Notes: generated from the letters alone by a model not told the origin. A stretch of DNA of 64,000 bases from Megaleporinus macrocephalus (GCA_021613375.1 CM038719.1:33394747-33458746); one strand, 5' to 3'; shown: positions 23,276 to 34,913, numbered from the stretch's first letter. Program-made: numbers and translations.

Positions 23276-23895
23276 GGATACGCTGTGGGGGTCTTGCCGT
23301 TTCATAGAAAAAGGATGCAGTCTGGCTTCTACGCTCCACAGCTCATGGCAATGATTGCATCACCAACAGATATAAATGTCCAACTTCTTTGCGCCTCTTG
23401 TGTGAAGGCAGTGACACTGAGAGTGTCTTGCTGTGCCAGGAACCTTCGTGATCTGTGCCGCACTGTGTTTTGGACACAAGATGTATCTACATGTACTGTG
23501 TCAAGGTTTCGTTTTGTCAGCCTTGTTTGTGAGGAGCTCTCGTCCTTGTGTGTCTGCGGAGAGGAATGAGGGGTAACTCTACACTAGGACAGGACGACTG
23601 CTGTTCTTTTTGAGGAAGCAGTCTATCTTGTTTCTCTGCTTCTCTCTCTCTCACTTTCTCTCTTTCACTCTCTTGTTTTGCTGATAATGCTCTTGTCGTT
23701 CCATCTATCCACATGTCTGAGATGGAGTGTTTATTAGCACTATTCATTTGAGTAGGAACGCCAGCCTTCATGAAGACTACACAGAGGGCAGTAAACACAA
23801 ATCTGGGTACCACTCAAGATTAAGTGTTTGTAATAACTGTGTAGTTACACAAACCACTCATGTATAAACAAAAATAAAGCATGCATGCGAGAGAA
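23276..23895. other. Unassigned non-coding stretch
   Basis: The frames at 23285-23569 (plus) and 23517-23813 (minus) have no recognised domain. A C/T-rich patch lies at about 23636-23675. Confidence 0.35.
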
Positions 23896-24302
23896 CATCA
23901 TTGCTGTCAATATATCTGGTTCCATTGACTTACATTGGAAGTTATATAAGTCGGCGGCCTTTAGTTCCATTGAAAGGAACTCTTAATGTTTTAGCAGTTC
24001 AAAATAGATTAGAGAAGTAAATCTCTAGATGATTAAGAACTGGGACTCCTAACAACCACCTGGAGGACCTGCCAGACCAACAAGACTATCTCCATCAGAT
24101 AAACAGCACTTAAAGCATTCCTCTTTGAGACAAAGGAGAACATTTAGCTCAATTCTTGGGTCAAATCTAAAACCATACACAGGTTTTTCCGGCTATGCTT
24201 CTACTGTGAGAAGATGCTATGGGTCTGAAAGGATGTGTAGCTGTTCAGGAAGCTCTTCACTGAGACAAGGAGATACAGACACATCAAACAAAGAAGCGAG
24301 AG
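23896..24302 (+). mobile_element. Tc1-derived repeat 'X', tandem copy 1
   Basis: Order of blocks: TTCCATTGAAAGGAACTC, GACTCCTAACAACCACCTGG, ATCTCCATCAGATAAACAGC, GGTCTGAAAGGATGTGTAGC, AAGGAGATACAGACACATC. The block GGTCTGAAAGGATGTG reads as the MGLKGC end of a Tc1 helix-turn-helix. No intact frame. Confidence 0.7.
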
Positions 24303-24725
24303 GACATCACTGCTGTCAATATTTCTGATTCCATTGACTTAAATTGAAAGTTAAGAAAGTCGTTGGCCTTTAGTTCCATTGAAAGGAACTCTTAATGTTT
24401 CAGCAGTTCAAAATAGATTCGAGAAGTAAATCTTTAGATAATTAGGAACTGGGGACTCCTAACAACCACCTGGAGGACCTGCCAGACCATCAAGTCTATC
24501 TCCATCAGATAAACAGCACTTAAAGCTTTCCTCTTTGAGACAAAGGAGAACTTTATCTCAATTCTTGGGTCAAATCTGAAACCATACACAGGTTTTTCTG
24601 GCTATTGGTCTGAAAGGATGTGTAGCTGTTCAGGAAGCTCTTCGCCGACAAAAGGAGATACAGACACATCAAACAAAGAAGCGAGAGGACATCATTGCTG
24701 TCAATGTTTTCTGGGTCCATTGACT
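24303..24725 (+). mobile_element. Tc1-derived repeat 'X', tandem copy 2
   Basis: Repeats the same order of blocks ~400 bp after copy 1 and in the same direction, including the flanking CATCA-TGCTGTCAAT junction, so the pair arose by tandem duplication. It lacks a ~25-bp piece (CTTCTACTGTGAGAAG) present in copy 1. Confidence 0.7.
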
Positions 24726-25370
24726 TACATTGAAAGTTAAATAAGTCTTTTGAATGTTGCTTGTATATCCAAGTGCACAGTCAGTCTGGAAACATCTACC
24801 GTACAAATGGGTTAAAACTGGGTTGAAATCACACCCGACCTCTTCAGTAGATCCATCCTGTCCTGAAGCTTTCTGTGGTACACTCATGGCGGGCCCCAAC
24901 AGGGGCCTCATTCTTAGCCTCTTGTGTTTTCCTTCAGCATGAAAGCTCAGTCTGCGAGGATCCGTGCTGGGCAGGGCCTGCAGAGCTGTAGTGCCTCAGG
25001 CTGTGGCTCTTTGGCGTCGTGTCCTTACCAGACTTCACTCTTGTAAAATGAGCAGAGAGGCTTAAGCCTGCCTCAGGTGAAAAGACCGGGAGTGACCGGG
25101 AGTGTTTTGCTGCATTCTGCTAAATTGCTGCACTCTTCCGGGGCTGTGTCAGGACAAGAAGTGTTGCTGGAAAATAAAATACTCAGAGTTGATCCCCTCT
25201 ATTCATAGGTGTACTCAATCAGAGATGGGGAGGATGTGTCCCAGACACTGTTCAAGTCCGGTTTATATCTGGATGATTATGTCACATGCAATAATTAATC
25301 AAAAGTAATCTGAAGTAGAATCACTGATGTATGTTGTTTCCATGGTTACTCTACACCCTTTTTAACGCTG
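24726..25370. other. Unassigned non-coding stretch
   Basis: No gene or clear repeat recognised. The short frames at 24754-24942 and 25102-25308 lack known motifs. Confidence 0.35.
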
Positions 25371-25632
25371 CATATCAATGCTATCCAAAGAAAAACAAGC
25401 AATCTCCAAATTAGTAGTAACTTTACAGGAGAAACCGAAAACATTTGAAACTATGAATGTAAGATCATGCAAAGAGGTTTTATTCCAAGGGATTTTGAAG
25501 TGTTTCTATTGGTTCATTCTTCATGAAACTCTCACTGGATCAAAAGATCAACGGTCAAGTTCGAATGATATAGAAAAATGATGATCAAGAAAATTTAGAC
25601 CAATGTTTATCTTTGGGCAATTACGATATTAA
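25371..25632 (+). mobile_element. MITE family 'TGTCCAATG', diverged copy
   Basis: Left end ATATCAATGCTATCCAAAG and right end CTTTGGGCAATTACGATAT are degenerate inverted termini of the family defined at 37444-37698. Interior blocks ACTTTACAGGAGAAACCGAA and TCTATTGGTTCATTC match in order. Confidence 0.6.
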
Positions 25633-26150
25633 GGTCTCAAAGGTCACCGCAGCTTCCAGATCAACGCCACATCCGTCTTCCCAGCCGAGCAGAAAGAGAG
25701 AGCGCATGTCATTCTTGACTCTTTTGTGTCACTTGTGTTTAGTCTTGCTCATCTCTCTCCGCTGCCGCTCCGCCGTCTCTTCATTGTGGGTGACTGGCTC
25801 CTGCGTGCACCGCTGCTGAATCGATGCTGCAAATTGGTGTAATAGAATTAAGGCAATAGGAGAAGAACAAACTAGTTTGTATTTACTTCCGTCTCCAATC
25901 CCCAGCGGGACTCGGAGCAAGCGGAGGGCAAATGAAAAACATAAGTGTGACGGCGGGAAGCGTTTAGAGGAGCCAGCTGCAAACAGAGCTGAGCTTTTAA
26001 CATCTCCGCGCAGGCCAGTGGAAGACGCTCTGGAGGCGATTGGAGATTTGCGGACGCCCAAAGTTTACAAAGTCTCTGAGCGGAGCTGGGTTCCTGCCAA
26101 ACCCTGCATTTCCCCCACTCGGCTCACTGTCTGTCTGCGGTTGGAGTAGC
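25633..26150. other. Non-repeat, CpG-containing island
   Basis: More complex in composition than its surroundings, with scattered CpGs and both strands open for 90-110 codons (25877-26149 plus, 25729-26061 minus). Neither peptide resembles a protein I know and no splice-flanked exon is clear. Best read as a candidate conserved non-coding element. Confidence 0.3.
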
Positions 26151-26441
26151 TCATTTGTCTTCTGAATGGACTTCTGGAGAAGCTAAACATTGTCAGGGAG
26201 GCTATGTTCCACTGTCTTGATCGATAGGCTAGAAATCCTGTGTAAACCAGTTCTCACTCAGTCATCACTGGACTGCATTTAGTGAGAGAACCTGGACGTA
26301 GATGAGGAAATATACCCGTTTTTAAAGAAACAACTTCATATAAAAATAATACATATTTATAATACATATAAAATGTATTATTAAAAAAAGTAGTAATAGC
26401 ATATGAGTAGTAACAGTAATATATGAGTAGTAATCATTTAA

Positions 26442-26770
26442 TCTACAGCCTCCAAACTGCAGGTACTCACTCAGGGCAAATCCCCAAGCTCTAATCCACA
26501 CACATACTGACCCACACTCCTCTATTTGTCATTTATTCATCCCTTGCTGCTCCCATAGAGTCCTATTCATTTTCAAGCTCACAGAAACATCAAGGTTTTA
26601 TTTAACCTACAGCCACAAAACTGCATGTACTCACTCAGGGCAGGTCCCCAAGCTCTAATCCATAAACTATCTGACCCGTCCTCCTCTATTTATCGTTTAT
26701 TCAGCCCTCATTCCTCAAAACCTCCTAAGCTGCACAACAACTCGTTCTTTTTTGCTTCATGAAAAGCACT
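26442..26770 (+). repeat. Two tandem copies of a ~165-bp repeat
   Basis: TACAGCC(T/A)C(C/A)AAACTGCA followed by GTACTCACTCAGGGCA and CCCCAAGCTCTAATCCA occurs at 26442 and again at about 26607. A third copy sits at 27690-27960. Confidence 0.8.
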
Positions 26771-26984
26771 TTAGTTAATAATGTGTTTATATGATTATCA
26801 TCATTATAGCTTATCATTTCATTGGGGACGTTTGGGGACATTACTTTATAACGCTGTTCTAGATCATAATGAAAGGAAGAACACCGTCACACCTTGTTCA
26901 GTAGTAATGAGTTACTATGGGTTTCACTTTGGAAAGTCGTTCCAGGACATTTGAACTCCCATTAAAAAACACACCTTTATCACA

Positions 26985-27268
26985 CCCTGCCTGTCCTCGT
27001 CTGTCTGTCAGTTCCCACCCTGGCCTATGTCCGTTCCTGTCTGTCAGTCAGTCTGTTTTTGTCCTGTCTTCGTCCTTGCTCTCCTCTGGGGCGGCTACTG
27101 GGGTTGGTTTGGTTTGGAGTCCCAGGAGTGTCGCCTTGGATGGGAGGGGTTACTGTCACGCCCTGCCTGTCCTCCTCTGTTGGTCATGTGCTCCCCTTTT
27201 CACTGCTCTGCCCTAGCCCCACCTGTCTCACCTGTTTGTCATTTTGTATCAGTCTCAGTCTCTTATCT

Positions 27269-27348
<80 letters not shown>

Positions 27349-27490
27349 CAGTGTTTTCAGTTCGTGTTCGTCAGTCATTGTTCAATAGTTACTCTGTTTC
27401 ATTTATGCCTGTTTATTTGTTTATTAAAGTCTCGTTTTCATTTAAAAGCTCTCCGTTTTCGTATAGTCTGCTCCTGCTCCAGCCACCCCT
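26985..27490 (+). mobile_element. LTR-like or retroelement-tail segment
   Basis: C/T-rich sequence with two similar starts (ACACCCTGCCTGTCCTC at about 26981 and GTCACGCCCTGCCTGTCC at 27155), then CACCTGTCTCACCTG and a late ATTAAAGTCTCG. A long (TA)n run interrupts it. The layout resembles the segments at 4756, 29630 and 53745. No paired LTR seen. Confidence 0.35.
27273..27346. repeat. (TA)n microsatellite
   Basis: About 37 uninterrupted TA units inside the LTR-like segment. Confidence 0.97.
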
Positions 27491-27689
27491 GGCAACCTTA
27501 CTTTTTATCTATGACAACAACTATATTGTTATTCATTTTTGCTTTGAAATATCAGCACCGTTCCAACTCCAGATTGTCCAGTTTGATTGTGTGATGCGGG
27601 CTTGTATACACAACTGACTTGCCATAGAAATGAATGGAATGGAAAATTGCACACCAATCTGCTGAACTTCTGCTCAACCGACAGACACC

Positions 27690-27960
27690 GGTTCGCATTC
27701 ACTGATCCAGGGCGGACACCTGACCATGACTGCAGTGTTGGTTTGACACTTGTCTGTTTGTCATTTGTTTCTATTCCTCTTTTTTCCCCTATAGAGTTCC
27801 ATTCATTCTTGAGCTCACCTAAACATTATTGTTTGATTAAAACCTACAGCCACTAAACTGCATGTACTCACTCAGGGCAAGTCCCCAAACACACTGACCC
27901 GCACTCCTCTACTTGTTGTTTATTCAGCCCCCGTTGCTCGCACTGCTGTGTAGCCATCCT
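27690..27960 (+). repeat. Third copy of the ~165-bp repeat, with extra flank
   Basis: AGCCACTAAACTGCATGTAC, CTCAGGGCAAGTCCCCAA and GTTTATTCAGCCCCCG match 26607-26720. The upstream part ATAGAGTTCCATTCATTCTT also matches the start of the 26.5-kb pair (ATAGAGTCCTATTCATTTTC). Confidence 0.75.
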
Positions 27961-28139
27961 GCATAATTAGTCCTGCCTTGTAGTGAATAGTATTTACTTA
28001 AGTACAAATTTCCTGTCTAGTTCCTCAAGCTACCTAGTCACTGTAACAGTAATGTAACCTGCTACCATAATTCCATAATCTAGGGTTAGATCTCAGACGA
28101 CTTTAACCTTCATCAGTGGAGATAGATCAGGCTAAGCAG

Positions 28140-28610
28140 CAGATGGATCATCTTTCCTCAGCTTATTAAGCCGTTGTTAAAGTGACGCTCCTCTTCGCTT
28201 GAGGACATTGCCCGCCTGTTTGCTCTTGATTTTAATCTTGATCGCGAGAACAAGTACGCCCTGTTGGCAGCCGTCCCAAGCAGCAGTAATTAATGCAGGA
28301 CCATCACAAGCAGGCGACCGGTGGCCGTTCGTTGCAGATGATGGACGTGCAGCGACAGCGCTGTTCTCTTTAGCGGCTGCATTGTTCGCTTCTATTCACT
28401 GATCACAAAAGGGAACAGCTGTAAACTCACCACCGTGCTCAAAATATCATAAAGGGCTCATTGCTGGAGCTGGGCTGCAATTAGAAGTGCTGAAGGTTGC
28501 CAAAAGAGCCGTGCCACCATCATTTTACCAAACCGAAAGGGGATCTGTCTCCTGGAGGCTGAGGGATATTGAGGAAACAGTAGCGGGGCCGTGCTAATGA
28601 TAGCTACACT
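28140..28610. other. Candidate conserved non-coding element
   Basis: About 470 bp without any repeat I recognise, with balanced composition, CpGs and homeodomain-type motifs (AGCAGTAATTAATGC). The 67-codon frame at 28199-28402 has no family resemblance. Inferred only from complexity; conservation not tested. Confidence 0.35.
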
Positions 28611-28825
28611 GTAGCATTATAAAATCTGATTGGTGGACCTGCGTTACAGAAGCTGGTATAAAATGTGCCAGAAAACAAAATCAATTTTTGTTAGCTATAC
28701 TATGCATTGTCCTTACCTAGTGCACTATCTAGGGAGCAGGGAGCTGTTTAAGATACAGCCCAAGCTTGGGAAGAGAGGCACTGGATTGGTGGTCATTTGG
28801 TAATAGTAAAGTGCTGTATGTTATC

Positions 28826-29022
28826 ATATCATATCCAATGAAAATGAAGTATGTCCAAATTGGCAACTTTACAGTAGAGCACAAAAACACTCTTACTTTC
28901 AATGCAAGTCAATGGAACCAGAATTCTTTCCAAGCTATTGGTCCATTCACCAGGAATTTTTCACACAATGTAAATGTTAGCTACTGTGTTCAAACATGGA
29001 GATGCATGCTTTTCTTTGGACA
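28826..29022 (+). mobile_element. MITE family 'TGTCCAATG', diverged copy
   Basis: ATCCAATGAAAATGAAGTATG at the left and CTTTTCTTTGGACAGTG at the right are the decayed inverted ends. Interior TTTCAATGCAAGTCAATGG matches the 37.4-kb copy. Confidence 0.65.
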
Positions 29023-29024
29023 GT

Positions 29025-29295
29025 GTCAATCCATCCATTATCTGCTGCTTAATCCTGCTAGTCGGGGTCACGGGGTGGCTGGAGCCAATCCCAGCGTCGT
29101 TGGGCGAAGGCGGGGTACACCATGGACAGTTCGACAGTCCATAGCATGGCCAACACTCACACCTACAGGCAATTTAGAGTGACCAATCAACCTGACATGC
29201 ATGTCTTTGGACGTGTGGGAGGAAACCCACTCAAGCATGGGGAGAACATGCAGAACCCAACCCAGATCGTCTTGCTGTGAGGCGACAGTGCTGAG
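29025..29295 (-). mobile_element. SINE-like repeat, near complete
   Basis: Runs from ATCCATCCATTATCTGCTGC through CTGGAGCCAATCCCAGCG, GGCAATTTAGAGTGACC and GGGGAGAACATGCAGAACC to AGATCGTCTTGCTGTGAGGC. It is the minus-strand version of the 10753 element and inserted at or beside the MITE end at 29022. Confidence 0.7.
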
Positions 29296-29533
29296 AGCGA
29301 CAATATGATTGTTATTATATAACGAAAAGTTTAAAAGTTCATGATGGCAATAAACGTTCTCCTCAATTAGCAGTTCATGGTTGTTTAGCAAGGATACCAT
29401 TCTCTAAGAGAACTATGTTTCCTGGAAGAAAACTTTTAAACATGGATTATTATTAATAATAACTAATCATTATTTTCTGATAAACTGTGTATATTATTAT
29501 ATCTTATGTTGGCCACCAGTTTAAAAGTAAGCT

Positions 29534-29536
<3 letters not shown>

Positions 29537-29599
<63 letters not shown>
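29537..29599. repeat. (TA)n microsatellite
   Basis: About 31 TA units. Confidence 0.97.
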
Positions 29600-29602
<3 letters not shown>

Positions 29603-29629
29603 ATAGAACAAGATTTTTATGTTTCCAAT

Positions 29630-30110
29630 TGTCATGGTTCCTCATAAGAATTTGCTCACGGAAATCACTACCTCTTCCGGCCACTAGGTGTCAGCAACGC
29701 CGGAACTCCAGGTTATGCTCCACTTCCTGTCCCTTACACCTGAACCCAATCTCCTGGCCATCACCCTTCCTTTAAAAAACCCTTTCTTCCTCTTCAGCTT
29801 CATGGAGCATTAATCCATCTCATGGTTCTTGCTCACAACCTGCTCAGGTAATCTAGCTTCTCATGTTTTTCAGTATCTTCTGCTCTATGAATCTCTGAAT
29901 CTTCATGCTTGGTGTTTTGTGAACCTCTGGACCTCTGGAACCTCTGGAGGTTTTTGAACTCCTTGTGAAGTATTTGTATTTTTGTATCCTTCATGGTTAA
30001 ACTTCTGGGCTTTTGTGGTTTTAAAAACTTTCTGGACATTTCTGAGTTGTTCCAGTTTTCTCAAGTTTCTGTTTTGTAAATAAAACCTGCCTAATGGATC
30101 CTCTTCCTGT
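29630..30110 (+). mobile_element. LTR-like segment
   Basis: Starts TGTCATGGTTCC, includes CACTTCCTGTCCC and CACCTGAACCC, a TTTAAAAAACCC promoter-like run at about 29771, and GTAAATAAAACCTGCC near 30076, a plausible poly(A) signal. The order start, promoter-like AT run, poly(A) signal is LTR-like. No second LTR or flanking duplication found. Confidence 0.4.
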
Positions 30111-30593
30111 GTCTGAGCTTCCCAAGTCCAAATCTGTTGCACCTGAAGATATTTTGTGTATGTCAGTTTTCTGCAGAATTTAGGCTCAGTTGTAAATAGT
30201 TTGAAAAATCATTGGAGAAATGCTCCAAAACTTCTTTGAATGGCATTATTTAAATAATCTGTAGGCTGTAAATATACCATTTTGGACAGTGATGTGGTGT
30301 CACGTCAATACACTTGCCTTTTGGCTATTGACTTTATCTCAATGGCCAATTTGACAGGTTATCACATATAGATCACTGTGGTTTGGTTCTCAGTTGACTG
30401 TTCTTAAAATCATGATTGATGAGCATCTCAACCAGTCACAACCGTCTATATGAAGCCTGTTAATTCAGACTGATATATTGCTAGAGTGAATATATTGGCA
30501 TCAATTAACTTAATTAAATGAAATCTTTTAAATTCAATTAAATTTCAAAGTTGTTACACAATTTTCTAACTTTGCCATCATTGGCAGCAAAGA

Positions 30594-30595
<2 letters not shown>
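30111..30595. other. Unassigned non-coding stretch
   Basis: AT-rich, no feature recognised. Confidence 0.4.

Positions 30596-30596
<1 letters not shown>

Positions 30597-30628
<32 letters not shown>
30597..30628. repeat. Poly(T) run, ~32 nt
   Basis: Uninterrupted T homopolymer, possibly the reverse-complemented tail of a retroposon whose body is not recognisable. Confidence 0.9.
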
Positions 30629-30630
<2 letters not shown>

Positions 30631-30821
30631 GGCGCCATTAACACCAACTTGTTGATTATTGAATTATGTAACCTACACCAACAACCATCCATTGTCACAA
30701 TGCTAACATGGATTGCATGGCTTAATGGTCACCACTGGTAGAACGTAGAATCATGTTTCTTTACTTATTGCAAGCACGTGAACTCAGCATAACAGTCCAG
30801 CCGTTTGTATTTTTTGCACCT

Positions 30822-31370
30822 TCCATTTATTTCAGTAGACTTTCAGTTTCTGAAAGAACTTCGCAGCCACACCTCCAAAGTTTAGTCTAAGAAGTTGGTT
30901 TAACGTTTTCTTCTTATCACCATCCAGATAACCCCAAACATGTTTAGTGACGTTGAGATCTCTAGGATGGTCAATCTATTGTTTAGCTTCTTTGTTTGAT
31001 GTGTCTGTATCTCCTTTTCTCAGTGAGGAGCTTCTTGAACAGCTACACCTCCTTTGAGACCCATGGTGCTGAGGTTTCTTCTCACAGTAGAATCATGGAC
31101 AGAAACTCCTGTGGATGTTTTCAGACCTGAAGCAAGAGTGAGTGGAGTTTGATGTTCTTTTGTCTTTCAAAGATAAAAGCTTTAGGTGCTGTTGATCTGA
31201 TGGGGACTGATTTGTTGGTCTAACAGGTTTTCCAGGTGGTTTTTAGGAGTCCCGTTTTCCCTGTAGTTTTTGTTTTTTTCATTTTTTTTTTTGGATGATC
31301 CTACTGTTTTTACTTAGATTTTTATGTTTCTTGTACAAATTGGTCTTCTTGTACCAGCTCTCTTCAAAAG
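30822..31370 (-). mobile_element. Tc1-derived repeat 'X', reverse copy
   Basis: GCCACACCTCCAAAGTTTAG, CACCATCCAGATAACCCC, TGATGTGTCTGTATCTCC, GAGGAGCTTCTTGAACAGC and ACAGTAGAATCATGGACAG run in the reverse order of the plus copies at 23.9-24.7 kb. No coding frame survives. Confidence 0.7.
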
Positions 31371-31381
31371 TATCTTCTAAA

Positions 31382-31870
31382 CTATGCCCGTAAACTTGCT
31401 AAGAACCTAAAAAAAGGTTTACATTTTGATAATGATTTTATTTCACTACTATCCAATAAATTCAAAAGTCTCCAGAGTCTTACTTTTAGTGTTTTCTCCC
31501 ACACTGTTCCAAGATTCTCTACTTTAGTAGTCCTAGGTATGCTAATACGCTCCAGGCTTCTGAATAAAAGGTGGCATGTACACCAGGGGCTGGATAAGGA
31601 CTCTTGGTGCCTGACAGTCCAGAACCAATGATTACTCTCAGGGGTGTAGCCGTGTGCACCTCTGGCCCTCGGGTCACGAATTGAATCTGCAGAGATCCAG
31701 CAGAAATGACCTTCAGTCCCCTTCACGCACTGCTGTCTGGAGAAGCCCCGCTGCACCACACAAATTAGTCTTAACCGTAGCTCAGCCACAGGCTTGTCTC
31801 TCCCTGCAACACTTTCATTTCTTTCGATCAGATTGAGATTAAACTTCTTTTCAAAAACAAACATTTCCAA
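31382..31870 (-). other. Longest non-repeat open frame (162 codons), unassigned
   Basis: An uninterrupted minus-strand frame outside the tandem arrays. The translated peptide has no signal peptide or membrane segment and matches no family I recognise; a Cys/Trp-rich middle (CWISADSIRDPRARG, WFWTVRHQESL) is the most distinctive part. The sequence is complex rather than repetitive. It could be a conserved non-coding island that happens to be open, an exon, or debris of the adjacent Tc1 repeat. I see no clear acceptor/donor pair framing it. Confidence 0.2.
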
Positions 31871-32084
31871 GAAGTGTCCACACCAACCCAGAGGCTCTCA
31901 ACAAAAAACTGCAAATCATCCAATCTTTGATTAAAGGTCCTGCATAGGATGTGTTGTTCTTGGGGCCACTTATGTCTGGGTGTTTTTGAGTGTCGTAATT
32001 CATTTTTAGATGACCACTTTAGGCTGTTCAGTTAATGTGCCTAACACAGTCTAATATATGTAGTGTGTTCACTCTTTACCCTCA

Positions 32085-32240
32085 TTACCTTTCATTCCAT
32101 TCTTTTCAGGAGACTCGCTTTTAGTTTCTCAAAGACATCTGCAGACACACCTCCACACCTCCTCTACATTTTTCTGCTTCTTACAATCCAAATAACTTTA
32201 AACACATTGAGTGACATGGACATATGGGGTCTCACAGTAG
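32085..32240 (-). mobile_element. Tc1-derived repeat 'X', short reverse fragment
   Basis: AGTTTCTCAAAGACATCTGC, CACACCTCCACACCTCCTC and CTTACAATCCAAATAACT align in order with 30840-30940. Confidence 0.55.
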
Positions 32241-32372
32241 TGTCACACTCGCTATGAAAGTTGTTGATGGTAGTGCAGTAACATGCATCTCGTTGTTCTC
32301 TTTACTGTCTATTCACATTTTATTAAGAACAGGCGAATAGAAATGCTCTACAATTACTCTTATTTAATGTAC

Positions 32373-33345
32373 ACTACCAGCCAAACGTTTTAGTACACTA
32401 CCAGTAAACATTTTAGTACACTACCAGCCAAACGTTTTAGATACACTACCAGTAAACATTTTAGTACACTACCAGCCAAACGTTTTAGATCACTACCAGT
32501 AAACATTTTAGTACACTACCAGCCAAACGTTTTAGATACACTACCAGTAAACATTTTAGTACACTACCAGCCAAACGTTTTAGATCACTACCAGTAAACA
32601 TTTTAGTACACTACCAGCCAAACGTTTTAGATACACTACCAGTAAACATTTTAGTACACTAACAGTCAAACGTTTTAGATCACTACCAGCCAAACGTTTT
32701 AGATACACTACCAGACAAACGTTTTAGATCACTACCAGACAAACGTTTTAGATCACTACCAGACAAACGTTTTAATACACTACCAGACAAACGTTTTAGA
32801 ACACTACCAGACAAACGTTTTAGTACACTACCAGACAAACGTTTTAGATCACTACCAGACAAACGTTTTAGATCACTACCAGACAAACGTTTTAGAACAC
32901 TACCAGACAAACGTTTTAGAACACTACCAGACAAACGTTTTAGATCACTACCAGACAAACGTTTTAGTACACTACCAGACAAACGTTTTAGATCACTACC
33001 AGACAAACGTTTTAGATCACTACCAGACAAACGTTTTAGATCACTACCAGACAAACGTTTTAGATACACTACCAGACAAACGTTTAGATCACTACCAGAC
33101 AAACGTTTTAGATCACTACCAGACAAACGTTTTAGATCACTACCAGACAAACGTTTTAGATACACTACCAGACAAACGTTTTAGTACACTACCAGCCAAA
33201 CGTTTTAGATACACTATCAGTAAAACGTTTTAGATACACTATCAGTAAAACGTTTTAGATACACTACCAGACAAACGTTTTAGATACACTACCGGCCAAA
33301 CGTTTTAGATCACTACTAGCCAAACGTTTTAGTACACTACCAGGT
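32373..33345. repeat. Minisatellite, 24-bp unit, ~40 copies
   Basis: Units of CACTACCAGNCAAACGTTTTAG plus AT or TA. Two zones: 32373-32680 is a 48-bp higher-order repeat alternating CCAGCCAAACGTTTTAG with CCAGTAAACATTTTAG; 32700-33180 is almost all CCAGACAAACGTTTTAG. The unit looks like a Tc1-type terminal repeat (CACTACC-GTCAAA-GTTTTAG). A 160-codon minus-strand frame of KRLSGSDL octads exists only because 24 is divisible by 3. Confidence 0.97.
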
Positions 33346-33370
33346 AGTGTGTATGTGTGTGTGTATGTAC

Positions 33371-33496
<126 letters not shown>

Positions 33497-33499
33497 TAT

Positions 33500-34165
33500 T
33501 TGCAGCAGAAGCTCATAAGTACCAGTTATTTCTTATGTTACTTAATGTATACACTCTCTTCAGTTCATTAACAGTGCAATAATCATTTAGCACTTAGTAA
33601 TCTGTTACTATTTATTATTAGTTATTAAGTACTTCATTATACTTAAATTAATCATAAGCATATAAGTTCTAAATATAAGTTCTCATAAATATAAGTTCTA
33701 TATTTGAATGAAGATAAAGGGTTCACTTTCAAGCAGCACTGTATGTATGCTAATGTTTGAAAGTGGATCTAAACTCCCAAGGGACCCTAAACGGAACATG
33801 CAGGTCAATATGTTGTTCAGTTCAGGACCGCGGACAGCAACCTCGTCTCTTTTCCCTAAAGTCTGGCTTGTAATCCAGCAGAAGCGACTCACTGGAGGTG
33901 CTTTGGTGAGAAATAAGGAAGGTCACTTGCAATGGTTTCATTGTATTTGTGGCTTTCATGCCTACAATAATCTACAGAATGCTAGACGCGTTGTCCCTTT
34001 ACTTAACTCGATTATACTCCCCTCATTGTCTTCATCATCATCAGGTCGTCAGCGCACGTGCTTTTCTCTCCTCCCCCTCTTCAGAGCAAATTCGTGTTTG
34101 AGCGAATTTGTAAATGCCTACAGTTTCACGACTGCAGTGGTGCTAGTGCGCTTCGTTTACTTTAC
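33500..34165. other. AT-rich flank grading into the promoter region
   Basis: No repeat or exon recognised. The plus frame from 33708 runs into the (TC)n tract and is judged spurious. Confidence 0.35.
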
Positions 34166-34166
34166 T

Positions 34167-34167
<1 letters not shown>

Positions 34168-34220
<53 letters not shown>

Positions 34221-34440
34221 GCGCTAACACCACCAGGCTCTTTCGTTCCGTGCCAGCAAACGCCGTGCGCGCGCGTGGACGCCTGTCTGCTCGTATGAAG
34301 CTTTTCTTCTGTGATGAGACCCCCCACTCCCCTCCACTCTTTATTATTTTTTTCTCCTCCTCTTTCTCCTCCTCTTTTTCCCCCCTCCTTCTCTTCCTCC
34401 TCCTCTTCCTCCTCCTCCTCTTCAACCCCTTCCCACCTGC
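34168..34440. repeat. (TC)n run and pyrimidine tract upstream of CpG island
   Basis: Pure (CT)n at about 34168-34216, then a TCCTCC-rich tract at about 34340-34430. Such tracts are common just upstream of vertebrate promoters. Confidence 0.85.
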
Positions 34441-34913
34441 CTCGCTGCATCTTCAGCTCGTGCTGTGTGCTGTGAGTTCATGGAGGAGCGCGTGCAGCGC
34501 TGGAGCATCGTCCTCGCGCGCAGGGTGGCGGCACGAGCGCTCTGTTTTCTAGTCTAGGTGATGCAAAAGAAAAAAAAGGAATAAAAAAAAAATAATCAAC
34601 AGCAGCAGCAGCAGGAGCGCGCGCGGAGCCCATGTGGAATAGAAAGCCAGCGCGCGTACTAAACTTCATCAGTGCGCGCGCATATGGAGTTGCCTCCCTT
34701 CCTCGCTTTGGGATCCACCTGCCAGATCGCCGCGAGCGCGCGGGGACGCCGGAGTGAAGTTGCCCTTTAAGACCACCGCGCGGAGACCGCCGAGCCCGTT
34801 TCTGTGGATTACCGTCTTTGCCCTTCTTCTTGATATCCTCCATACGTGATGCAGATGAGTCAGCGCGGGGACGCCAGGCTGCGTTCCGCCGCGAGGACCG
34901 ACAGCACGAGACG

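Noticed and set aside
32683..33165. 160-codon minus frame of KRLSGSDL octads
   Set aside because: Period of 24 bp keeps one frame open; adjacent units with 1-bp changes break it.
33708..34298. 196-codon plus frame before the CpG island
   Set aside because: Its second half is the (TC)n tract; first half has no family resemblance.
34818..34913. Upstream extension of the candidate membrane-anchor frame
   Set aside because: The frame opens at TTG rather than ATG; the first in-frame ATG is at 34914.
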